The notes beneath the pieces are model-generated. The model was given only the letters and a program-made list of their open reading frames with translations. It ran no database searches and was not told where the DNA came from. A stretch of 33,468 nt of DNA from an uncultured Pelagibacteraceae bacterium (GTDB lineage Bacteria > Pseudomonadota > Alphaproteobacteria > Pelagibacterales > Pelagibacteraceae): assembly GCA_902632275.1 (NCBI GenBank), contig CACPBW010000008.1, positions 1 through 33,468 on the forward strand, in the 5' to 3' direction. The position numbers were made by a program, and so were the translations under genes. Positions 1 through 8,087 of this stretch are shown here, one piece after another (position 1 is the stretch's first letter; the number at the start of each line of letters is the position of its first letter).

Positions 1-1
1 C

Positions 2-418
2 TATGACTCAAAAAGATTGAGAATTATTAATGACTCAAAATCAACAAGTTTTTCTTCCTCTATTAATCTTCTAGAGAATATTAACAGTATTTTTTGGATA
101 GTGGGTGGTTTACCCAAAAAAGGAGATAAGCTAAAGTTGAAAAATAAAAAAAATATATCTAAGATTTATATATGTGGTCGCCATAGTACTTTTTTTACTA
201 AAAATTTTAGAAATAAATTTAAATATTCAAAATTTAATAAACTTAATCAAGCGGTTAAGCAATTCTCTTTAGATATTAAAAAAGAAGATAAAAATAAAAA
301 AATAAACTTGATATTTAGTCCATGCGCTGCATCATTTGATAATTTTAAAAATTTTGAGGAAAGGGGAAAATATTTTAATTTTTTGGTAAAACGTTACAAA
401 CTTAAAAATGCTAGATAA
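2..418 (+). CDS. murD: UDP-N-acetylmuramoylalanine--D-glutamate ligase, C-terminal part (cut by window edge)
   Basis: This is the C-terminal third of MurD, the cytoplasmic ligase that adds D-glutamate to UDP-MurNAc-L-Ala in peptidoglycan precursor synthesis. The frame is open from base 2, so the true start lies upstream of the window. The visible piece begins near the conserved NDSK-(A/S)-T motif of the Mur ligase C-terminal domain (residues NDSKSTS) and continues with the MurD-typical WIVGGLPKKGD segment and a final domain ending in lysine-rich residues. About 138 residues are present. The stop overlaps the ftsW start by 11 bases, and the following genes are ftsW, murG and murC, the standard dcw order, which supports MurD over other Mur ligases. 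Confidence 0.9.
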   Translation, partial: YDSKRLRIINDSKSTSFSSSINLLENINSIFWIVGGLPKKGDKLKLKNKKNISKIYICGRHSTFFTKNFRNKFKYSKFNKLNQAVKQFSLDIKKEDKNKKINLIFSPCAASFDNFKNFEERGKYFNFLVKRYKLKNAR

Positions 419-1529
419 CAAACTTTTTAATAATTTTTATTTTTACTGGTGGAGAAATTTAGATAAAACTATTTTAACAATAATATTGTTACTTTTTACC
501 TTAGGGTTATTATTTTCATTATTATCTACCTCACTTGTAGCCTCAGATAGATTAAATACTAATAATTATTTTTTCTTTCTTAAACACTGTATATTTATTC
601 TGGTTGGAATATCTACAATGTTTTTTTTTTCAATTTTAGAAAAAAATAAATTATTTATATTATCATATGTTTTTTTTTTAATTTTTCTAATATGTTTAAT
701 TTTAGTGCCCTTCATAGGAACTGAAGTCAAAGGATCTAAAAGATGGTTAGATGTTTTTTTTTTACCAAGATTTCAACCTATTGAAATATTAAAACCTTTT
801 ATCATTGTAATAATCGCCTCTTCTTTAAGTTTTGAAAATAAAAGTTATCAGTATATTAAGTATATTGTAAGTTTTTTATTGATTTTACCAATTATTACTC
901 TACTGGCTGCTCAACCAGACTTAGGACAAACAATTTTAATTTTCCTAACTTGGATTTCATTAATATTTATCTCAGGAATAAATCTTTATTTATTTTTTAT
1001 TTTTTTCAGTTTTATATTTTTTTCTATAGTGTCTTTAGTTATCTTTATTCCTAAATTTGAATATATTTTAATAAGAATCTCCTCATTTTTAAATCCTTCT
1101 TCCGGAAATAATTACCAGTCAGAAAAAGCGTCAGAAGCAATTATCAGTGGAGGATTTTTTGGAAAAGGTATTGGAGAAGGTGTATTAAAAAATAAAGTTC
1201 CAGAAGCTCACACTGATTATATAGTTTCAGTAATTTCTGAAGAATTTGGTGCAATTATGATATTTTTCATATTATTAATATTTTTGATATTTTTATATAA
1301 AACTTTTAAAAAAATTTCATATCTTAAAAATGACAAAATTAAATTTATTATATTTGGATGCAGTATAATAATTTTTTTTCAATTTTTAGTACATTTGGGT
1401 GTGAATATTAGAATATTACCCACAACAGGAATGACACTTCCATTTTTAAGTTATGGTGGTTCATCAATTATTGGAAGTTCGATACTTGCAGGAATAATAT
1501 TAAATCTTACAAAAAAGAATATTACTTGA
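408..1529 (+). CDS. ftsW: Peptidoglycan glycosyltransferase FtsW (SEDS family)
   Basis: FtsW is the septal SEDS glycosyltransferase that polymerises lipid II together with its partner transpeptidase FtsI in the inner membrane. The 373-residue protein is almost entirely hydrophobic, with about ten predicted membrane segments. SEDS landmarks include a KGSKRWLD segment, AQPDLGQ, the AHTDYIVSVISEEFG region (family form D-F-I/Y..V..EE.G) and the C-terminal PTTGMTLPFLSYGGSS. One oddity is that the usual FQPSE motif reads FQPIE. The ATG lies inside the murD end and the TGA overlaps the TTG start of murG. Placement between murD and murG separates it from the related elongation protein RodA. Confidence 0.95.
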   Translation: MLDNKLFNNFYFYWWRNLDKTILTIILLLFTLGLLFSLLSTSLVASDRLNTNNYFFFLKHCIFILVGISTMFFFSILEKNKLFILSYVFFLIFLICLILVPFIGTEVKGSKRWLDVFFLPRFQPIEILKPFIIVIIASSLSFENKSYQYIKYIVSFLLILPIITLLAAQPDLGQTILIFLTWISLIFISGINLYLFFIFFSFIFFSIVSLVIFIPKFEYILIRISSFLNPSSGNNYQSEKASEAIISGGFFGKGIGEGVLKNKVPEAHTDYIVSVISEEFGAIMIFFILLIFLIFLYKTFKKISYLKNDKIKFIIFGCSIIIFFQFLVHLGVNIRILPTTGMTLPFLSYGGSSIIGSSILAGIILNLTKKNIT

Positions 1530-2599
1530 AAAAAAAAATCTTAATCACCACAGGAGGTTCAGGGGGTCACGTTGTTCCTGCATTGAATTTTTATAAACAC
1601 TTAAATCAATACAACGATGTTTTTTTAACTAGTGATCTAAGAGGATTAAGATTTATTGACAAAAAAATATATAATTACAAAATTATAGACGTACCAGATA
1701 TAAAAAAAAATTTACTGAAAATTCCATTAAATTTATTATTTTTTTTAATCTCAATAATCAAATCTTTATTTTATTTAAGGAAAAATAAAATTGACAAAAT
1801 TATTTCAACTGGAGGTTATATGACATTTCCTATTTGTATAGCTTCTTTATTTACAAAATCTGAACTATTTTTATTTGAACCTAACATGGTATTAGGTCGC
1901 TCAAATTTATTTTTTTTAAAAGTGTGTAAAAAAGTTTTTTGTTATTCAAATTCAGTAAGAAAATTTCCACAAAAATATACCAGTAAAATAAAACTTATTT
2001 ATCCAGTTTTAAACAAAAAAAGCTATCTTTTAAAAAATGATTTTAAAAAAATATCAGATCAAAAGATTTTTCTTTTAATAGGTGGAAGTCAAGGAGCACA
2101 ATTTTTTCAAACAGATTTAAAAGATACTTTAAATAAACTGTCCAAAAAGTTTAACTTGTTAATATATCACCAGACTAATAAAGAGAATTTTAAAGACCTT
2201 GAAATTTTTTACCAAAAAAATAACATTTCATTTAAACTTTTTGATTTTGACCCTAATTTAGAAAAAATTTTTGTAAAAACCGATTTTTGCATCACTCGTG
2301 CTGGTGCATCAACCTTGGCTGAATTAGTATTTTTTAAAGTACCTTTATTAGCTATTCCATTTCCTTACTCAAAAGATGATCATCAATTATTTAATGCAAA
2401 GTACTATAAAGATAAAAATTGTTGCTGGTTAATTGAGCAAAATGAGTTAGAAAAAAAGGATCTTTTTGAAATAATCTCAAATATATTAGATGATAAAAAG
2501 AATTTAAAACTTAAAAAAAAAGCTATGAATGAACTAAGTTCAGAAAATACATGGGAAAACAACAATCAAATAATTACAAAGATATTATATGAAAATTAA
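1526..2599 (+). CDS. murG: UDP-GlcNAc--undecaprenyl-PP-MurNAc-pentapeptide GlcNAc transferase MurG
   Basis: MurG adds GlcNAc to lipid I to make lipid II at the inner face of the cytoplasmic membrane. The 357-residue length is normal for the family. The glycine-rich acceptor loop TTGGSGGHVVPAL lies at residues 8-20. The C-terminal Rossmann half carries GGSQGAQ and the donor-binding region RAGASTLAEL, followed by a PFPYSKDDHQ segment. The start is a TTG whose last two bases are shared with the TGA of ftsW (TTGA). It places the first loop at the expected distance from the N-terminus, and no ATG fits better. The end overlaps murC by 11 bases, so the four genes are probably translationally coupled. 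Confidence 0.95.
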   Translation: MKKKILITTGGSGGHVVPALNFYKHLNQYNDVFLTSDLRGLRFIDKKIYNYKIIDVPDIKKNLLKIPLNLLFFLISIIKSLFYLRKNKIDKIISTGGYMTFPICIASLFTKSELFLFEPNMVLGRSNLFFLKVCKKVFCYSNSVRKFPQKYTSKIKLIYPVLNKKSYLLKNDFKKISDQKIFLLIGGSQGAQFFQTDLKDTLNKLSKKFNLLIYHQTNKENFKDLEIFYQKNNISFKLFDFDPNLEKIFVKTDFCITRAGASTLAELVFFKVPLLAIPFPYSKDDHQLFNAKYYKDKNCCWLIEQNELEKKDLFEIISNILDDKKNLKLKKKAMNELSSENTWENNNQIITKILYEN

Positions 2600-3983
2600 A
2601 TTAGCTAAATCTGAAATTATACATTTTGTAGGTATTGGGGGAATTGGTATGAGTGGATTAGCTTTAGTGATGAGGAGAATGGGATTTAAGGTTCAAGGAA
2701 GCGATATAAATATTAATAAAAATATAGAGAGACTTAAAAAAAATGGAATTAAAATTTTTATAGGCCATAAAAAAAAAAATATTTTAAATTCAACTATAAT
2801 TGTCATTTCATCAGCGGTTAAAAAAAGTAATATTGAAATTATTTCAGCTAAAAATAAAAACTTACCAATTTATAAAAGAGGAGACATGCTCGGCCATATT
2901 ACCTCACTCACTAAAAATATTGTAGTAGTCGGATCTCATGGAAAAACGACAACAACATCGCTTGTAGCAAGTATTTTATCTTGTGCCAATTTGGATCCAA
3001 CTATTATAAATGGTGGAGTTTTGAAGTCTTTCAATAACTCCGCAAGGCTTGGTAAAAGTAATTGGAGTGTCGTAGAACTAGACGAATCTGACGGAAGTTT
3101 TTTAAAAGTACAACCAACATATTCAATAATTACAAATATTGATAGAGAACATATGGATTACTACAAATCAATGAGAAAATTATTAAATTTATTCGGAGAA
3201 TATATAAATAGAGTTCCTTCTTTTGGGAAGTCATTTATTTGTATTGATGATAAAAATAATACAAAATTAATAAAATCTCTTAAAATTAAAAATTATAATA
3301 CCTATGGAATTCATAAAAAATCGAATTTCTGCATCATGAGACCCGTTCAAACAAAACACTGGTCTACATTTGATTTAATTGTCAACTTGCCTGGAAAAAA
3401 AACATTCTCAATAAATAATATTAAAATACCTCTTATTGGATTACATAATATAAGAAATTCCACCGCATCTATTGCAGTTGCGATTAGTTTGGGAATACCG
3501 ATTAATAAAATAAAATATGGATTAAGATCATTTGAAGGTGTTCAAAGAAGATTTAATAAGATTTTCGAATATAAAGGTACAAGTTTTTTTGACGATTATG
3601 CTCACCATCCTACTGAAATTAAAGAAGTTTTAAATGGAGTTAAAACTGCTTATTCTTCTGAAAAAATTGTTTGTATATTCCAACCTCACAGAATTTCAAG
3701 ATTGAATGATCTTAAATCAGAATTTGTAAAATGCTTTAAACAAGCAGATGAAGTTGTATTATGTCCAATTTTTACAGCTGGAGAAAATATCAAATTAAAA
3801 TTTGATTACGTAAATTTTGCAAATGAAATATCTCACCAATCAAACGTACAAATATATTTGGTAAATGGTAAAAATAATTTAGCAAAATTTGTAAAACAAA
3901 ATATATATGGAAATAAAGTTGTAATAGGAATGGGAGCTGGATCGATATCTAATTGGATAAAAGAATTACCTCAAATTATTTAA
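2589..3983 (+). CDS. murC: UDP-N-acetylmuramate--L-alanine ligase
   Basis: MurC is the ATP-dependent cytoplasmic ligase that attaches L-alanine to UDP-MurNAc, the first amino-acid step of the stem peptide. Its 464 residues match the family. The N-terminal UDP-binding loop is HFVGIGGIGMSGLA (residues 12-25). The ATP loop is GSHGKTTTT (115-123), followed by the NIDREHMDYY, DDYAHHPTEI and FQPHRISR signatures. It is the last gene of this dcw block. Where alphaproteobacterial clusters usually continue with murB, ddl, ftsQ, ftsA and ftsZ, the next gene here is a tRNA on the other strand, starting one base after the murC stop. Confidence 0.97.
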   Translation: MKIKLAKSEIIHFVGIGGIGMSGLALVMRRMGFKVQGSDININKNIERLKKNGIKIFIGHKKKNILNSTIIVISSAVKKSNIEIISAKNKNLPIYKRGDMLGHITSLTKNIVVVGSHGKTTTTSLVASILSCANLDPTIINGGVLKSFNNSARLGKSNWSVVELDESDGSFLKVQPTYSIITNIDREHMDYYKSMRKLLNLFGEYINRVPSFGKSFICIDDKNNTKLIKSLKIKNYNTYGIHKKSNFCIMRPVQTKHWSTFDLIVNLPGKKTFSINNIKIPLIGLHNIRNSTASIAVAISLGIPINKIKYGLRSFEGVQRRFNKIFEYKGTSFFDDYAHHPTEIKEVLNGVKTAYSSEKIVCIFQPHRISRLNDLKSEFVKCFKQADEVVLCPIFTAGENIKLKFDYVNFANEISHQSNVQIYLVNGKNNLAKFVKQNIYGNKVVIGMGAGSISNWIKELPQII

Positions 3984-3984
3984 T

Positions 3985-4061
<77 letters not shown>

Positions 4062-4064
4062 ATA

Positions 4065-4259
4065 TTAAAATCTGTTTTTGAGTTTATTTAGCTTTTTAAC
4101 TCTTTTAATGTTTTCTTGTAAAATTCTTTTCTTTTTTTCCGAAGGTTTCTCATAGGTATCTTTTAACTTGATAATCTTAAAGAATCCATCTCTTTGAAGC
4201 TTTCTCTTTAAAACTCTTAAAGCTTGTTCAACATTATTATCTTTAACTTCTATTTTAAT
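4065..4259 (-). CDS. rpsU: Small ribosomal subunit protein bS21 (apparent AUU start)
   Basis: The product is bS21, a small basic protein of the 30S platform, close to the 3' end of 16S rRNA and important for initiation. The 64-residue frame contains the S21 pattern KDNNVEQALRVLKRKLQRDG (residues 6-25) and EKPSEKKKR, and ends in a Lys/Arg-rich tail. The frame has no ATG, GTG or TTG: between the upstream in-frame TAA and the conserved region only CTG (inside the ribosome-binding site), GTT, ATT, AAA and ATA occur. The ATT at 4259-4257 lies 5 bases after a perfect GGAGG and matches where rhizobial S21 proteins begin (recalled from memory). A sequencing error is the main alternative. Identity is firm; the exact start is inferred. 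Confidence 0.88.
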   Translation of the reverse strand: MKIEVKDNNVEQALRVLKRKLQRDGFFKIIKLKDTYEKPSEKKKRILQENIKRVKKLNKLKNRF

Positions 4260-4264
4260 AACTA

Positions 4265-4269
4265 CCTCC
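4265..4269 (-). promoter_or_regulatory. Shine-Dalgarno sequence that fixes the rpsU start
   Basis: A perfect GGAGG (minus strand) ends 5 bases before ATT at 4259 and is the strongest argument for AUU initiation of rpsU. The next candidate, ATA at 4253-4251, would be 11 bases away and would remove conserved N-terminal residues. The CTG in this frame overlaps the motif itself. Confidence 0.7.
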
Positions 4270-4280
4270 AGAAAGGCGAT

Positions 4281-4309
4281 TTAATAACACTTTAATTTTT
4301 TTTTGTCTA
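4281..4309 (-). promoter_or_regulatory. Predicted sigma-70 promoter for rpsU-tRNA-fMet
   Basis: On the minus strand, TAGACA (4309-4304) and TATTAA (4286-4281) are 17 bases apart, with TGT just before the -10 giving an extended TGn -10. Transcription would start near 4274, about 15 bases before the ATT codon. The region lies in the 54-base gap between trcR and rpsU, so rpsU and the initiator tRNA could be expressed independently of the long upstream operon. Sequence match only. Confidence 0.5.
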
Positions 4310-4313
4310 CACA

Positions 4314-4895
4314 TTATGACCCTTGTGTTGTTGAGGAATTTGCCTTTTCTTTTTCTTTTTTTTCTCTTTTAATTCTTCTTTCAGCTTTTTCTATGGCTAA
4401 AATTAAATCCTTTTGTGTAAATAAATTCATAGCTACAGGATCTTTTGAGTTCAAATTATTATAATTCCAATAGCTCTTGTTCCTGATTGATGTTACAGAA
4501 TTTTTTGTTACTCCTACTAATTTTGCAATCTGTGAGTCCTTTAGTTGGGGATGGTGCTTAATTAACCACAGAGCAGAGTCAGGTTTATCCTGTCTTTTAG
4601 ATAATGGAACATATTTTTTAATTTTTTTGTCCTCTGATTGAATTTTAATATCCGTACCTTTTATTTGAAGCGCTCTACTTTCATCTTTCGAAGATAAGTC
4701 AATTTCCTCTCTAGTTAACTGACCTGATATTATTGGGTTGTATGGCTTAATACCTTTTGCAACTTCACCATCAGCAATCCCCTGAACTTCAACTTCATGT
4801 AAATTACAAAAATTTGCAATTTGTTTAAAAGTAAGTGTAGTATTTTCCACTAACCAAACAGCAGTTGCTATTGGCATTAAAAGTCCATTTGTCAT
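4314..4895 (-). CDS. trcR: Cell-cycle transcriptional regulator TrcR (DUF1013)
   Basis: This 193-residue cytoplasmic protein belongs to the alphaproteobacterial DUF1013 family, called TrcR in Caulobacter, where it is linked to cell-cycle gene expression. Family features include the opening LLMPIATAVWLVENTTLTF, an EVQGIADGEV segment, the central KRQDKPDSALWLIKHHPQL, and a helix-turn-helix-like stretch (about residues 118-140) with the pattern DSQIAKLVGVTKNSVTSIRN. The last 30 residues are highly charged (RRIKREKKEKEK). The start overlaps the rpmE stop by 1 base (TAATG), so the two are probably coupled. The family assignment is secure; the regulatory targets in this organism are unknown. Confidence 0.85.
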   Translation of the reverse strand: MTNGLLMPIATAVWLVENTTLTFKQIANFCNLHEVEVQGIADGEVAKGIKPYNPIISGQLTREEIDLSSKDESRALQIKGTDIKIQSEDKKIKKYVPLSKRQDKPDSALWLIKHHPQLKDSQIAKLVGVTKNSVTSIRNKSYWNYNNLNSKDPVAMNLFTQKDLILAIEKAERRIKREKKEKEKANSSTTQGS

Positions 4896-5122
4896 TATTT
4901 TTTATCTGATCTAAAATTTTGAAATTTTTTATTAAATTTACTAACTCTTCCTTTATCCAACAACTTTTGTTTACCACCAGTCCATGCTGAATGAGATTTA
5001 GGATCGATTTCTAGCTTAAGAACTTCACCTTCTTTCCCCCAAGTTGATCTTGTTTCAAATTGTGTTCCATCAGTCATTTCAACTTTAATCTTATGGTAAT
5101 TTGGATGTATGTCTTTTTTCAT
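4895..5122 (-). CDS. rpmE: Large ribosomal subunit protein bL31 (zinc-free type)
   Basis: bL31 sits on the 50S central protuberance and bridges to the 30S head. The 75-residue sequence starts [11 protein letters not shown] and has the L31 signature [20 protein letters not shown]. It contains no cysteine, so it is the C-minus form that does not bind zinc. In bacteria with two copies this form is often the zinc-starvation paralogue, but here it sits in a housekeeping operon and may be the only copy. It follows suhB after a 35-base gap and overlaps trcR by one base. Confidence 0.95.
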   Translation of the reverse strand: MKKDIHPNYHKIKVEMTDGTQFETRSTWGKEGEVLKLEIDPKSHSAWTGGKQKLLDKGRVSKFNKKFQNFRSDKK

Positions 5123-5157
5123 ATCGAGACTTATAGCAAATGAAAATTATAAAACAA

Positions 5158-5898
5158 TTAAAACTTGCTCAGTTTTTCAAGGATTTTTTCACTTATGCTA
5201 GAGCTAGTAGCTCTAATATCTAAATTTTCTTTTTTTGATAATTCAATTGAATTTAAGACTCCACCAGCTTCTTTAACTAGCACTATACCTGCAGCAATGT
5301 CCCATAAATTTAAATTCTCTTGAAAATATCCGTCAAATCTTCCAGCTGCAACATAAGCCATATCTAACGCGGCACATCCTGTTTTTCTAGTTGGAACATC
5401 AATATTTTTATATTTAGCTCCATTTGTTGCAAATAAACACGAGTTAATATCTTTTTTTTTTGAAACTCTTATTCTTTTGTTATTAAGAAAAGAACCATTA
5501 TTTTTTTCAGCGTAAAACATTTCATTTTTAATTGGATCAAAAATCAAACCACAAATAATCTCTTCATGAGATTGTAGTGCAATTGAAATAGCAAAATGTG
5601 GTACTCCATGTAAAAAATTAGAAGTCCCATCTATAGGATCTATTATCCAAATATTTTTTTCATCTTTGTTTTTAACATAACCAGTCTCTTCACTTAATAT
5701 AGAGTAGTTTTTTTTAAGTTTTGATAATTCTTCAATTATAATTCTCTCTGCATTTATGTCTGCGTTACTAACAAAATCTGTAGGGCCTTTCACTGAAACT
5801 TGTAAATTTTCAACTTCACCAAAGTCTCTTATTAATCTTTTTGAAGCTTTTTCTCCAGCTTTAATCATTAAATTTAAGTTGGATGATAACACATTCAT
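5158..5898 (-). CDS. suhB: Inositol-1-monophosphatase family protein SuhB
   Basis: This Mg2+-dependent phosphatase of the FIG superfamily hydrolyses inositol-1-phosphate and similar sugar phosphates. In enterobacteria SuhB also acts in rRNA transcription antitermination, which would suit the ribosomal neighbours, but that role is not shown here. The 246-residue length is typical. Metal ligands are visible as SEE at residues 69-71, WIIDPIDGTSNF (84-95, with D87, D90, G91 and T92) and the C-terminal NLWDIAAG motif. It lies 4 bases after efp and 35 bases before rpmE. Confidence 0.92.
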   Translation of the reverse strand: MNVLSSNLNLMIKAGEKASKRLIRDFGEVENLQVSVKGPTDFVSNADINAERIIIEELSKLKKNYSILSEETGYVKNKDEKNIWIIDPIDGTSNFLHGVPHFAISIALQSHEEIICGLIFDPIKNEMFYAEKNNGSFLNNKRIRVSKKKDINSCLFATNGAKYKNIDVPTRKTGCAALDMAYVAAGRFDGYFQENLNLWDIAAGIVLVKEAGGVLNSIELSKKENLDIRATSSSISEKILEKLSKF

Positions 5899-5902
5899 AA
5901 AA

Positions 5903-6463
5903 TTATATTTTTTTTACGTACTCAATATTTCTTGTATCAACTACAATTTCATCTCCATTTTCAATAAAAGGAGGGACTTGAATTTTTATACCGTTACTTA
6001 ATGTTGCTGGTTTATAAGATGATGATACGGTTTGACCTTTTAATGCCACATCTGTCGTTTCAACTTTACATGTTATTTGATTAGGCAGATCTACTGAGAT
6101 TGGTTTTTCATTATAAATACTTATCATTACCTCTAAATTTTCTGTAAGCATCGCCCCTTTTTCGCCAACTATATCTTTTTGAATTTCCATTTGCTCAAAT
6201 GTTTTTGGGTCTATAAAATAATATTTGTTTTCATCATTAAATGAATAATTAAATTTAACTTCATCTACAGATGCTTTTTCTAGGTATTCACTAGATCTAA
6301 ATCTTTCATTTAATTTTGTATTTTTATTCAAACTTTTCATTTCAACTTGAGCAAATGCTCCGCCCTTTCCAGGTTTTACATGTTGTGTTTTTAGTACTTC
6401 CCATAAATCATTTTTATACTCTAACAACATACCAACTCTTATTTCATTAGCTGAGATTTTCAT
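5903..6463 (-). CDS. efp: Translation elongation factor P
   Basis: EF-P binds between the P and E sites and relieves ribosome stalling at polyproline stretches. The 186-residue protein has the three-barrel EF-P layout. The tip loop reads VKPGKGGAF with lysine 33 at the position that is beta-lysylated in E. coli, so the modification pathway EpmA/EpmB or another is expected elsewhere in the genome. The C-terminal region contains the family segment GDEIVVDTRN near its end. The start overlaps the thiE stop by 4 bases (ATGA), and suhB follows after 4 bases. Confidence 0.97.
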   Translation of the reverse strand: MKISANEIRVGMLLEYKNDLWEVLKTQHVKPGKGGAFAQVEMKSLNKNTKLNERFRSSEYLEKASVDEVKFNYSFNDENKYYFIDPKTFEQMEIQKDIVGEKGAMLTENLEVMISIYNEKPISVDLPNQITCKVETTDVALKGQTVSSSYKPATLSNGIKIQVPPFIENGDEIVVDTRNIEYVKKI

Positions 6464-7086
6464 TTTAATTTTTCTATTGCTTCTTGTGGTTTATATTTTT
6501 TATTATTCCAAATGTAGCCTGAAATAGCTAAAAAGTTTGCATTATTCAATAACAGTTTTTTATAATTTTTATTATTTATTCCACCGATTGTTACAACGGG
6601 TATTTTTGTTAGTCTTTTAACATATTTTAGTAGACTTATATCAGCTTTATATTTAACTTTTTTTGTTTCACTCTTATAAAATGCGCCAATTGCTATATAC
6701 GCTGGTCTTAAATTTATTGCTTTTTTAATTAGTTTCCTAGAATTATGACATGTTACTCCAAAAAATTTGTTTTTGGGTATATTTTTAGTTTTATGCAATT
6801 GCATATCTTTTTGACCTAAATGACATCCATCCGCATTTAATTTTTTTGCAATAAATGGATTGTCATTAATTATAAGTTTAGTTTTATATTTTTTACAAAT
6901 AAATCTAACTTTTTTACCAACTTGAATAATTTGATTTTCATCGTATTTTTTTAATCTCAATTGAAAAAAATAAATTTTTTTTGTTTTTAAAAGGTTTTCA
7001 AGTTGAGAATAAAATAAATTTTTATTATTAATCTTATTTGGTGAAATTAAATAAATAAATCTTTTCGTATTAATGTTTATTTTCAA
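6460..7086 (-). CDS. thiE: Thiamine-phosphate synthase
   Basis: ThiE joins HMP-pyrophosphate and thiazole phosphate to form thiamine phosphate in the cytoplasm. The 208-residue TIM-barrel shows the expected motifs in order: FQLRLKK (41-47), IINDNPFIA (72-80), CHLGQKDM (88-95), FGVTCHN (109-115), the phosphate-loop region around KSETKK and VVTIGGI (164-170). The start is TTG at 7086, inside the end of fba (17-base overlap). It is embedded in a glycolysis/translation operon rather than with other thi genes. The only other thiamine gene in the window is thiD, about 19 kb away. The tentative SAR11-like lineage is known to depend on external HMP-type precursors, consistent with salvage, though thiC cannot be judged from here. 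Confidence 0.87.
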   Translation of the reverse strand: MKININTKRFIYLISPNKINNKNLFYSQLENLLKTKKIYFFQLRLKKYDENQIIQVGKKVRFICKKYKTKLIINDNPFIAKKLNADGCHLGQKDMQLHKTKNIPKNKFFGVTCHNSRKLIKKAINLRPAYIAIGAFYKSETKKVKYKADISLLKYVKRLTKIPVVTIGGINNKNYKKLLLNNANFLAISGYIWNNKKYKPQEAIEKLK

Positions 7087-8083
7087 TTTCCTCTGTCCAT
7101 TTTCCCTGAGCAGCTAAAGAGCACATTTTTGCTCTATGATTAAAAGTATTCTGTGTGCCGGAAATATTCTTAATATTTTTCGACCAAAATTTTAAAGCGC
7201 TTTGTTGTAAAGCCCTCCCATAAGAATATGTCATAGTAAAATTTGTTTTATTTAATCTATTTATTTCATTCAAATTCTCTGCTGCCTCTTTTTCAGTTTG
7301 TCCCCCAGAAAGAAATGCTATACCTGGAACCTCAGACGGCACAGACTCTTTTAAACATTTTAAGGTCAACTCTGCAATTTTTTTACATTCGATTTTTTCT
7401 TTGCAATCAACACCAGGTAAAATCATATTGGGCTTAAGTATTGTTGCTTTTAAGTCAACCTTATTTAAAATCAATTCATCGTAGCATTTTTTTAAAACCT
7501 CTGAAGTCTTCTTAAAGCAATCCTCTGAATTATGATCTCCATCCATTAGTACTTCAGGCTCAACGATCGGCACCATTCCACTCTCCTGAACTAAAGCAGC
7601 ATAGCGAGCAAGAGCGTGAGCGTTGGAATGAATTGCAAGTTTACTCGGGTATTTATCAGAAATAATATAAACACCTCTCCATTTTGTAAATCTAGCTCCT
7701 AGTTTGTAATAAACTTTTAATCTATCCCTTAAACCATCAAGGCCTTCAGTAATTTTTTCATTTTTTGAATTAGCTAATACTTTTGCTCCAGTATCGACTT
7801 TTATTCCTGGTACTGCTCCAAAGCTTGAAATAAGCTCAGGTATTGTTTTTTTATTCGATGCTACTTGTTTTATAGTTTCGTCATATAAAATTACTCCTCC
7901 TATACAATCTTTCATACTTTCAGATGATAAAAGTGTTTCTCTAAATAAAAGTCTATTCTCAGGTGTTGATGGTACATTTACAGCATCTAGTCTTTTAGTC
8001 ATTGTACCTGTGCTCTCATCAGCAGCTAGAATACCTTTGCCTTTAGAAATTATTTTTTCAGTAATTGAGTATAGTTCTGACAT
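7070..8083 (-). CDS. fba: Fructose-bisphosphate aldolase, class I
   Basis: This enzyme reversibly cleaves fructose-1,6-bisphosphate to glyceraldehyde-3-phosphate and DHAP through a lysine Schiff base. The 337-residue sequence is the class I type familiar from animals and plants, not the zinc-dependent class II enzyme common in bacteria. It has KGILAADES near the N-terminus, FTKWRG (K134), EPEVL (E175, E177), the Schiff-base motif ILKPNM with K217, and FLSGGQ and YGRALQ in the C-terminal part. The eukaryotic C-terminal tyrosine tail is absent; the protein ends EEIENKH. It lies 4 bases after pgk and overlaps thiE by 17 bases. Confidence 0.95.
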   Translation of the reverse strand: MSELYSITEKIISKGKGILAADESTGTMTKRLDAVNVPSTPENRLLFRETLLSSESMKDCIGGVILYDETIKQVASNKKTIPELISSFGAVPGIKVDTGAKVLANSKNEKITEGLDGLRDRLKVYYKLGARFTKWRGVYIISDKYPSKLAIHSNAHALARYAALVQESGMVPIVEPEVLMDGDHNSEDCFKKTSEVLKKCYDELILNKVDLKATILKPNMILPGVDCKEKIECKKIAELTLKCLKESVPSEVPGIAFLSGGQTEKEAAENLNEINRLNKTNFTMTYSYGRALQQSALKFWSKNIKNISGTQNTFNHRAKMCSLAAQGKWTEEIENKH

Positions 8084-8087
8084 TTTT

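Noticed and set aside
600..770. Runs of 8-10 Ts in ftsW as programmed frameshift or slippage sites
   Set aside because: The reading frame is continuous through all runs and the protein is full length; such runs are expected for Phe/Lys-rich proteins in AT-rich DNA.
4065..4259. rpsU as a pseudogene because it lacks a standard start
   Set aside because: The frame is intact, conserved through its length, preceded by a perfect Shine-Dalgarno sequence and a good promoter, and a decayed gene is unlikely in such compact DNA.
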